A stretch of 50,348 nucleotides of DNA, from NCBI GenBank assembly GCA_902769585.1, contig CACXPT010000055.1, forward strand, positions 1-50,348. The letters run 5' to 3'. Below are positions 31,327 through 37,739 of the stretch, in pieces. The DNA is from an uncultured bacterium (lineage in GTDB: Bacteria > Verrucomicrobiota > Kiritimatiellia > RFP12 > UBA1067). A model generated the notes under the pieces. The model saw only the letters and a program-made list of their open reading frames with translations. It was not told the origin of the DNA and searched no databases. Every line of letters starts with the position of its first letter. Positions within the stretch are counted from its first letter, which is position 1. The translations under genes were made by a program, and so were the position numbers.

Positions 31327-32682
31327 ATGAAGCGAAAAATCTACCAAAAACTTCTTGAATGGAAGTCTCTTGACCACGGAACGTCGGCCGTACTGATCAA
31401 TGGGGCGCGGCGTGTTGGCAAGAGCTATATCGCCGAGGAATTTGCGAAACGCGAATATCGCAACTATCTTCTAATCGACTTCTCCAAGGCAAAAGACGAT
31501 TTGCGTGTCACAGACACCTTCCGCACGTATCTTTCGCAACCAAAGGAATTCTTCCGAAGGCTGTCGGTGATTTACAACATGACGTTTTATGAGCGCGACA
31601 CGCTTTTCATCTTTGATGAAGTCCAGAAGTTTCCGCGTGCACGCGAAGCGATCAAGACGCTTGTCGCGGACGGACATTACGACTTCATAGAGACGGGCTC
31701 GTTGGTTTCTATCAACGAAAACGTAAAGGACATCCTCATTCCGTCCGAGGAAATAGACATTGACATGTATCCAATGGATTTCGAGGAGTTCCTATGGGCA
31801 AAAGGCAATGAGACCCTGATGCCGATGATCCGCGAGTGCTTTGAAAAGCGTATCCCCATGGGGCCTGTGCACAGAGTGGCGATGGATGCCTTGCGCGAAT
31901 ATCTGATTGTGGGCGGAATGCCGCAGGTCATCAACAGGTATCTTGAGACTAATGACTTCAAGGCGGCAGATCGGGAAAAGCGAAAGATTCTTGCGCTTTA
32001 CCGAAAGGGAATCAAGGAACATGCCGGGGCGCTAGCTGAACGCGTAGAGGCATTGTATGATTTCATACCCTCCCAACTCCAACAACACGAAAAGAAGGTC
32101 GTACTCGCAGATTTGGAGCCTGAAGCGAGGATGCGAGAATATCAGGATCCGCTCTTCTGGCTCAAGGATGCGCGTGTCGTCAATGTCGCGTATAACGCCA
32201 CGGAGCCAAATGTAGGGCTTGGTTTGAGCCTTGATCATTCCACCATCAAGTGCTATTTTGGCGACACGGGACTTCTGATCAGTCATTCGTTTGATGAAAA
32301 CGATCTGATGGCAGAGGACATTCACAAAAGACTGTTGTTCGACGACATTGCGCTGAACAAAGGCATGCTGACGGAAAACCTGGTGGCGCAGATGCTTACG
32401 GCGGCGGGCCGAAAGCTGTATTTCTTTTCCCGATCAGATTCCAAAGATCGAAAGAATCGGATGGAGATTGATTTTCTGATCGCAAAGTCCAAACTCGCCA
32501 GAAAAAACAACATTCATGCGATTGAAGTCAAAAGCGGGAAGAACACCACGCACCGTTCCCTTGACAAGTTCTCCGCTAAATACCTAGACTGGTTGGACAC
32601 GCCCTATCTTCTTTGGGATCGCGATCTTCTGATCAAGGACGGCATTCTTCACCTTCCGCTCTACATGGCACCGCTCCTTTGA
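31327..32682 (+). CDS. AAA ATPase with DUF4143 (AAA_14 family)
   Basis: A 451-residue protein of the widespread AAA_14/DUF4143 group. Walker A is GARRVGKS (residues 27-34), Walker B LFIFDEVQKFP (around 96-106), a sensor-like ETGSLVSI follows, and the C-terminal part carries a PD-(D/E)XK-like DUF4143 region (MEIDFLIAK ... IHAIEVKSGK). The cellular role of the family is unsettled; it is common on accessory DNA. Base composition is clearly richer in A/T than the neighbours. It is bracketed by 40-bp direct repeats (31066-31105 and 32684-32723) and preceded by its own operator-like region, so it looks like an independently acquired, self-regulated module. Confidence 0.85.
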   Translation: MKRKIYQKLLEWKSLDHGTSAVLINGARRVGKSYIAEEFAKREYRNYLLIDFSKAKDDLRVTDTFRTYLSQPKEFFRRLSVIYNMTFYERDTLFIFDEVQKFPRAREAIKTLVADGHYDFIETGSLVSINENVKDILIPSEEIDIDMYPMDFEEFLWAKGNETLMPMIRECFEKRIPMGPVHRVAMDALREYLIVGGMPQVINRYLETNDFKAADREKRKILALYRKGIKEHAGALAERVEALYDFIPSQLQQHEKKVVLADLEPEARMREYQDPLFWLKDARVVNVAYNATEPNVGLGLSLDHSTIKCYFGDTGLLISHSFDENDLMAEDIHKRLLFDDIALNKGMLTENLVAQMLTAAGRKLYFFSRSDSKDRKNRMEIDFLIAKSKLARKNNIHAIEVKSGKNTTHRSLDKFSAKYLDWLDTPYLLWDRDLLIKDGILHLPLYMAPLL

Positions 32683-32683
32683 A

Positions 32684-32735
32684 GAACGAGTCCCTTTCGT
32701 GTGTTTCGTGTATTTCGTGGTTTTTAAAAAACCGC
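32684..32735. repeat. Right direct repeat of the AAA ATPase module
   Basis: Bases 32684-32723 match 31066-31105 at 38 of 40 positions by eye (GAACGA.T.CCTTTCGTG then TTTCGTGTA nonamers). A short T/A stretch completes the gap before the next gene. Confidence 0.8.
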
Positions 32736-33629
32736 TCACCCGTGCCACGGACGGGAGCGCTCTGGAAGGCCGTTCGCGAACACATCGTTTGCCACGTTCA
32801 CGTCCTCGACCACCTGGTAGTCGTACATGCCGCAGCAGATGAAGTCCGCGCCGCCCTTCCAGGAGACCGGAAACGCGTCGCGCGGATGCTCGATGCCAGC
32901 ACCGAGGACCTTGAACGCGATCCACGGCTCGGGACGCGAGGCCATGTAGGCGAACACCTCCTCCCGCGTCGTATCCACGAACCGGTTGTCGCAGGAACCG
33001 AGGCCGGCAGGATCCTTCCGTTTGTCCTCGTTGAGGTGCGCTGTGGGGTAGTCCACCTTGTGGACGGTCTTCATCCAGAAGTCGGGCAGGCAGTCGTGCT
33101 CCACGCAGAACTTGACAGTCTGGAGGCTGTGGCAACCGATGCCCACAGGCACGCCAAGCTTCCGGGATTCATCGAGATACTCGCGGAAGAACTTCCAGTT
33201 CTTCTTGACGACGGCATTGGTGTCGGCATGGCCGCCGTGGAGGTAGACCATGCTCGCGCCGTTCTCGACGCTGGCGATGGCGCCCTTGACCACGCCGCCA
33301 GGGTAGCCGCAGTCCGAGATGAACTTGATCTTGCCGCCCTCCTCGCGCCAGTAGCGGTTGATCACGCGCATCAGGGCGGGGTTGGTGAGGATCGTGTTCA
33401 CGCCGCACGCCTCGGCGATGCGGAAGTTGCGGGCGTATGCCGTCATCGGACGGGTCAACCCCTCGAGGTCGCGCTCGGGGACGAACGCGGGAATCTCCGG
33501 CCCCGTCTCGCGGACAACGTCCTTCGAGCGCATCGCCCTGGTGTACGCGGCCGCGCCGCCAAGCGCAAGCATCGCCGCGCCGCCAAAAAGCATATCCCTG
33601 CGGTTTATTGCCGTCTTCGCGTCATTCAT
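32736..33629 (-). CDS. Exported barrel-like protein, paralogue of the DoxX-fusion C-terminal domain
   Basis: A 297-residue protein with a twin-arginine-like signal (AINRRDMLFGGAAMLALGG, residues 7-25). The rest resembles a TIM-barrel pattern with alternating strands: GVNTILTNPALM, IKFISDCGYPGG, GASMVYLHGG, VPVGIGCHSLQTVKFCVEH and ADFICCGMYDYQVVEDV. I cannot assign a family. Residues 148-185 align with the C-terminal half of the DoxX fusion two genes upstream (VGIG....TVKFC, PDFW, DYP). The ATG overlaps the DoxX stop as ATGA, so it is the last gene of the operon. Function unknown; export is likely. Confidence 0.7.
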   Translation of the reverse strand: MNDAKTAINRRDMLFGGAAMLALGGAAAYTRAMRSKDVVRETGPEIPAFVPERDLEGLTRPMTAYARNFRIAEACGVNTILTNPALMRVINRYWREEGGKIKFISDCGYPGGVVKGAIASVENGASMVYLHGGHADTNAVVKKNWKFFREYLDESRKLGVPVGIGCHSLQTVKFCVEHDCLPDFWMKTVHKVDYPTAHLNEDKRKDPAGLGSCDNRFVDTTREEVFAYMASRPEPWIAFKVLGAGIEHPRDAFPVSWKGGADFICCGMYDYQVVEDVNVANDVFANGLPERSRPWHG

Positions 33630-34129
33630 TGCGCAACCTCCTTGTCTTCGCGGGAGGGTCGCGATTCATCGCGACCTGACGCAATAAATTGCGTCCCTCC
33701 CGTCGTAGGAACGTCTTTTTTCCACGTCATTACAAACATGAGCATGCAGATCTCCACAATGTTGCGGTCGATGTACAGGAAATGGCTTTCCCCCGTGTGC
33801 CCGAAGTGCGGCGGGTTGAGCACGTACATGAGCGCCAGGTAGAAGATGCCGAACACGGCCGCGTACCTCGCCGCCTTGCCGAGCATCAGCAGGATGCCGG
33901 CGAGCAGCAGTCCCCAGGCGAGGAAGAGATCGACCACGCCCATCGCTGCGGAATGGCCGATGGCTCGCAACGTGTCGCCGAACAGCCAGTGGGCGCAGCG
34001 GAAGCAGCCGGCCCACGAGTAGTCCCACGTGGACGTCACGGCCCACACGCCGAGATACGCGAGATGCCAGCCTATCGCGAAGCGCATGGCCGTCGCAACC
34101 AGATTCTGCCTTTTCTCTAGGAAGTTCAC
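33626..34129 (-). CDS. DoxX family membrane protein
   Basis: A 167-residue membrane protein with four hydrophobic segments, starting MNFLEKRQNLVATAMRFAIG and containing IGWHLAYLGVW, as in DoxX-type proteins. DoxX homologues are loosely tied to thiosulfate or quinol oxidation and to redox stress; no function can be fixed here. I start at a GTG (34129) that overlaps the upstream stop as GTGA, because the N terminus then aligns with the paralogue encoded at 35628. The last 25 residues (GGTQFIASGRDESRPSRE) are encoded by an inserted palindromic repeat element and are probably not part of the ancestral protein. Confidence 0.75.
   Translation of the reverse strand: MNFLEKRQNLVATAMRFAIGWHLAYLGVWAVTSTWDYSWAGCFRCAHWLFGDTLRAIGHSAAMGVVDLFLAWGLLLAGILLMLGKAARYAAVFGIFYLALMYVLNPPHFGHTGESHFLYIDRNIVEICMLMFVMTWKKDVPTTGGTQFIASGRDESRPSREDKEVAQ
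33652..33701. repeat. Double-hairpin palindromic element inside the DoxX gene
   Basis: Outer GGGAGGG (33652-33658) pairs with CCCTCCC (33695-33701). Between them are two hairpins: GTCGCGA-TTCA-TCGCGAC and GACGCAA-TAAA-TTGCGTC. The element forms a three-way junction and belongs to the family clustered at 22322. Confidence 0.75.
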
Positions 34130-35628
34130 TTCTTCTGCCCTCCTTTCGCGTCGTTTTCCTGCGGCCGCGCAGGAGCGCGGCCCTCCCGTTTTTGCGGCGA
34201 AGGCGCAGGAGCGCAGCCCTCCCGTTTTTGCGGCGGAGGCGCAGGAGCGCGGCTCTCCCGTTTTGGCGGCGGAGGCGGCGACACGATGCCGTTCACCGTC
34301 TCCACGATCCTGTAGTCCAGCAGGTCGATAGCCACCGCCGTCGCGTCGTTGTCCTTCGCGAATTTGTAAGCCTTCACCGGATCTATCGCGCCGCCGGCAA
34401 GGCCGCGGACCGCCACCCACGGCTCCTTGCGCGTCTTCATGTAGTCCGCAGCCGCCTTGGGATCGGCGCACCAGATGTTGTTGCACTTCGTCTCCATCCG
34501 CGCAGCCGGGTAGTCGAGCGAGTGGAACGCCAGCACCCAGAAGTCCGGCACCACGCCGTTCTCCGCGCAGAACTTCACCGTAGCCACGTCCTCCGCGCCG
34601 ATGCCCACCGGCAGCTTCGTGCCCTTTAGCACGCCGAAGATGGCCTTCAGGCCTTCCGCGTCGTTCTTCTTCGCAAAGGCGTCCGCAGTCTCGGGACGCA
34701 GGTACGCGCCCTTCGCGCCGCCTTGGGCGGCCAGCTTCGCGTCCTCGGCGTTCGCGCAGTTGGCGAAGAACTTCAGCTCCTTGCCGAAGGCCTTCGCTTC
34801 CGCGCTCATCGGCGCGAGGAACTGCGGCTCGGCGAAGACCGAATCAATCCCGCAATGGAGGCAGTAGCGGACGGTGCGGCCCAGCGTCGCGCCGCTGTTG
34901 TAACGGCGCATGAACTCGTCCGTCCAGATGAGGTCGCGCGCATGGGCGTGTCCCGCGATGAGTTCGCCGTCGAGCGCGAGACGCGATATCGCCACGCCGC
35001 CGAGCGTCGCCTTCTCGGCGAACGGCTTCTTTAGCGCCGCAAGCGCGGTGAACTCGTGCACCTTCACGGTGGCGGACGTGACGGCCTCCACCTTCTTGAA
35101 GCCGCCTGCCTTGTAGTGCGCCCAGAAGCAGCCGCCGAACGCCGCAAGCACAACAGCGCCCGGCAGGAGCGTCCGCAGGAACCCGCGCCAGCACGGCATC
35201 ACGGCGATCAGCGCCAGTCCCAGCGCCTCGATGGCGTTGCGCTCAAGGATGAAGAAGCGACCGTCCGCGCCCGACATGGCCGTGGCGAACGGCTCTGGCG
35301 GCTGGCAGCAGTAGAACATCGCCATCAGCGCGATGCCGAAGAGTGACGCGACCCGAGCCAGGACACCCGAGATCAGCGCGAGTCCGATGGCGACCAGCCC
35401 GAGCTGCACGGCCCAGTTCCCTGTCGCCACGATCCAGCCCTGCGACGCCATCCACTTGAAGAGCGGCGCGAGCGGTCCCTGCGCCGCACTCAGGTACGAC
35501 AGGCAACTCCAGCCGTCCTTCTGCATGAGTTTCCAGCATCCCTCGTAGAGGAAATGCCATCCTATCGCCACACGCAGCAGAGTCAGCGCGACGTCGCGAA
35601 AAGTCGTCTTGCATTCGTTCCCGGTCAT
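34126..35628 (-). CDS. DoxX domain fused to an exported barrel-like domain
   Basis: A 500-residue fusion. Residues 1-180 are a DoxX-like membrane domain (LLRVAIGWHFLYEGCWKL and four hydrophobic segments). The remainder is a barrel-like domain (ISRLALDGELIAGHAHARDL, CLHCGIDSVFAEPQFL, KLPVGIGAEDVATVKFCAEN, PDFWVLAFHSLDYPAARM) homologous to the protein encoded at 32736. The C terminus is about 45 residues of proline-rich repeats (three to four KREGRAPAPPPQ units) encoded by tandem palindromes. Both ends overlap neighbours (ATGA with the amidase, GTGA with DoxX), so the four genes are one operon. The barrel probably sits in the periplasm, anchored by DoxX. Unrecognised function. Confidence 0.7.
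   Translation of the reverse strand: MTGNECKTTFRDVALTLLRVAIGWHFLYEGCWKLMQKDGWSCLSYLSAAQGPLAPLFKWMASQGWIVATGNWAVQLGLVAIGLALISGVLARVASLFGIALMAMFYCCQPPEPFATAMSGADGRFFILERNAIEALGLALIAVMPCWRGFLRTLLPGAVVLAAFGGCFWAHYKAGGFKKVEAVTSATVKVHEFTALAALKKPFAEKATLGGVAISRLALDGELIAGHAHARDLIWTDEFMRRYNSGATLGRTVRYCLHCGIDSVFAEPQFLAPMSAEAKAFGKELKFFANCANAEDAKLAAQGGAKGAYLRPETADAFAKKNDAEGLKAIFGVLKGTKLPVGIGAEDVATVKFCAENGVVPDFWVLAFHSLDYPAARMETKCNNIWCADPKAAADYMKTRKEPWVAVRGLAGGAIDPVKAYKFAKDNDATAVAIDLLDYRIVETVNGIVSPPPPPKRESRAPAPPPQKREGCAPAPSPQKREGRAPARPQENDAKGGQKK
34160..34268. repeat. Tandem 36-bp palindromic repeat inside the DoxX-fusion gene
   Basis: About three units of GCGCAGGAGCGCGGCCCTCC plus a GTTTTTGCGGCGGAG spacer. 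Read on the minus strand each unit is GGGAGG plus the hairpin GCCGCGCTCCTGCGCGGC. Each unit encodes 12 residues, so the frame survives changes in copy number. Confidence 0.8.
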
Positions 35629-36875
35629 TTGGCCCTGTTACCTCCTTCCGCCTCTACAGGCGGAGACATCCAATCGAGCACGCCCATCACCACAGCCGTC
35701 GCCACCTTCGCCTGGCGAGCCGAATTCCACGACTCCGCCTCGCCCTCTGGAAGGTTGATGAAGTCCACCTCCAGAAGGCAACTCGGCACTGCCGGGTTGC
35801 GGCACACGGCGAACGAACGCATCTGCGCGCCCGCGTCCTTCACCGGCGCCAGCGTCGGCGCGATGTGCTTCTGTATGCACTGCGCGAGCGCGAGGCCGTT
35901 GGACGTCGACGCGTAAGCCGTCGTGTGGCGCGCGACGCGCGGGTTGCGGTTCGCCGCCGTCGCATTGTGGTGCACGGATATGAAAGCGTCCATGCGCCCG
36001 TCGTAGGCCTTCTTCGGCCTGTCGTACAGCGCGGGGAACGAGTCGTCGTCTCGCGTCATCACCACCTGGAAGCCGGCCTTCTCCAGCGCGGCGCGTATCG
36101 CCCGCGCCTGCATCAGGTTCACGTCCTTCTCGAACCACCCGTGCGGAGAAAGTGCTCCCGTATCGCTCCCGCCGTGCCCCGGGTCTACGCATATCCGCAC
36201 AGTCTCCGGCCGCCGCCCGTGCGGCGGCTTGTCGGGGAAGCCGATCGCCGGATCCGGCGCATGGGTCATCTTGGACGGCACCTGCCGGTCCGGGCAGCGC
36301 CGCGCCAGCTTCCGCTGCAGATAGCCCCTCCGACCTTCCAGCCACACGGCCAGCCACTGGGTGTCCTTCACCTCCGCGCCGCGCAGCACGAACCCATTCG
36401 GCAGGTAGAAGATCGTGTCGCCGTCGTCGATTTCCGCCCTCACCCTGTTCGTGAACAGCGTGCCGGTCGTCTGCCAAGCAGACTGCTCGCCGATGCGCGG
36501 ATCGTCGTCCGACTCGATCGGATCAGGCTTCTTCGCCGCCTGTGCCGGAGGCTCGGCCACGACGAACGTCCTCACAAGCCTGTCCCTGCCCTGAAACACG
36601 GTCAGCGTGTTCGTGCCCGGCTTCACCGGCACCATCGCGAGGAACGCGCCGGTGCGGTAGACATCGGTGGTGACGCCGTTCACGTAGAGAAACTCGGTCC
36701 GGCCAGGGGCAGTAGCGCCAATGACGTAGGTCTCCTCGACGGCGGGCAGCCTCTGGCGCTCCGCAGGGAACGCGACGCCTATCTCCGCGCGAGCAGCGCA
36801 CGCGCATGCCAGCGCCGCCGCAAGGGCTAGCCGGCGGGCCGCGCGGGCCGTTCTGGTACGTTCCTTAGTTTTCAT
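35625..36875 (-). CDS. N-acetylmuramoyl-L-alanine amidase (Amidase_3)
   Basis: Cleaves the amide bond between MurNAc and the peptide in the periplasm. The 416-residue protein starts with a signal peptide (to about 30), then a small beta-rich domain (residues 30-105) and an SH3-like stretch. The catalytic domain has the zinc ligands in RICVDPGHGGSDTGA (His), WFEKDVNLMQA (Glu) and FISVHHNATAANRNP (His), and the catalytic glutamate in SCLLEVDFINLPE. An extended -10 promoter lies 9 nt before the ATG. It heads the operon with the DoxX and barrel genes; the link is structural, its meaning unknown. Confidence 0.92.
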   Translation of the reverse strand: MKTKERTRTARAARRLALAAALACACAARAEIGVAFPAERQRLPAVEETYVIGATAPGRTEFLYVNGVTTDVYRTGAFLAMVPVKPGTNTLTVFQGRDRLVRTFVVAEPPAQAAKKPDPIESDDDPRIGEQSAWQTTGTLFTNRVRAEIDDGDTIFYLPNGFVLRGAEVKDTQWLAVWLEGRRGYLQRKLARRCPDRQVPSKMTHAPDPAIGFPDKPPHGRRPETVRICVDPGHGGSDTGALSPHGWFEKDVNLMQARAIRAALEKAGFQVVMTRDDDSFPALYDRPKKAYDGRMDAFISVHHNATAANRNPRVARHTTAYASTSNGLALAQCIQKHIAPTLAPVKDAGAQMRSFAVCRNPAVPSCLLEVDFINLPEGEAESWNSARQAKVATAVVMGVLDWMSPPVEAEGGNRAK

Positions 36876-36884
36876 GGCACAAGC

Positions 36885-36917
36885 AGTATACCATATACCG
36901 CCGTTTTATGGTAAACT
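36885..36917. promoter_or_regulatory. Divergent extended -10 promoters (amidase / cpaB)
   Basis: TATACT on the minus strand (36890-36885, 9 nt to the amidase ATG) and TAAACT on the plus strand (36912-36917, 6 nt to the cpaB ATG), each preceded by TATGG. Only 21 bp separate the boxes. The plus-strand transcript should be leaderless. Confidence 0.55.
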
Positions 36918-36923
36918 GTCCGC

Positions 36924-37739
36924 ATGAAAAACAAAGTTGTTCTCATCGTCGCCGTCCTGTTCGGCCTCCTCGCGGCCGTCCTCACGCGCACATACCTCTC
37001 ATCGAAGTCCGACGAGTTCAAGAGACTCACCGACCGTTTCAACGCCACTCATGGCACGCTGGACGCGCTCTGCTTCAAGACGGACGTCCCCAGCGGCACC
37101 GTCATCTCCAAGGACAACCTCGGCATCCTCACCGTCCCCGAGGCCGGTCTGCGCGGGCAGGCGCTCACCAAGTCCGACCTCCAAGTCATCCTCGGACGCA
37201 AGATTCTCCTCGGGCACCGCAAAGGCGACATCCTCTTCTGGTCCGACATCGAGGGCGGCAATCCCGTAGCCGGCGGACTTGCCGCCGACATCCGCCGCAA
37301 GAAGCGCGCCATCTCGATCAGCGTCTCCGGAGCGGCCGCCGTCTCGGGCATGGTCAAGCCCAACGACCATGTGGACGTCATCGGCACCTTCTCCTTCCCC
37401 AAGCCGGCCCCGGACGGGAAGAACGTGCTTCAGGAACTCGTCACCTGCACCATCCTGCAGAACGTGCTCGTGCTTGCCACAGGCAAGGAGACGTCCAAGT
37501 CCGGCTCGTCTCCGTTCGGCAGCGGCTCGTACTCTACCGTCACGCTGGAAGTATCGCCGCGCGAGGCGGAGATGCTGGTGTTCGCCGAGCAGATACGCGG
37601 ACGCCTCGTGCTCTCGCTCCGCAACCGCAACGACACCTCGTACGAGAAGGAGCTGCCGCAGGTCGACTTCGAGAAGATCCGCAGCGAGATCGAGGACCTG
37701 AACGCCAAGCGCCAGGCTGAGATCGGAGGGGGCCGCTGA
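36924..37739 (+). CDS. cpaB: Flp pilus assembly protein CpaB (RcpC)
   Basis: Periplasmic assembly factor of Tad/Flp pili. The 271-residue protein has an N-terminal membrane anchor (KVVLIVAVLFGLLAAVL), a SAF-type domain (VPSGTVISKDNLGIL ... GRKILLGHRKGD) and the RcpC domain (RAISISVSGAAAVSGMVKPN, HVDVIGTF). No SD sequence is present; the ATG is 6 nt after the -10 box. The TGA overlaps the start of the next gene (TGATG). It opens a short plus-strand tad operon. Confidence 0.88.
   Translation: MKNKVVLIVAVLFGLLAAVLTRTYLSSKSDEFKRLTDRFNATHGTLDALCFKTDVPSGTVISKDNLGILTVPEAGLRGQALTKSDLQVILGRKILLGHRKGDILFWSDIEGGNPVAGGLAADIRRKKRAISISVSGAAAVSGMVKPNDHVDVIGTFSFPKPAPDGKNVLQELVTCTILQNVLVLATGKETSKSGSSPFGSGSYSTVTLEVSPREAEMLVFAEQIRGRLVLSLRNRNDTSYEKELPQVDFEKIRSEIEDLNAKRQAEIGGGR

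Noticed and set aside
31327-32682. Transposon or insertion sequence around the AAA ATPase
   Set aside because: No transposase motif, and the flanking repeats are direct with no terminal inverted repeats.
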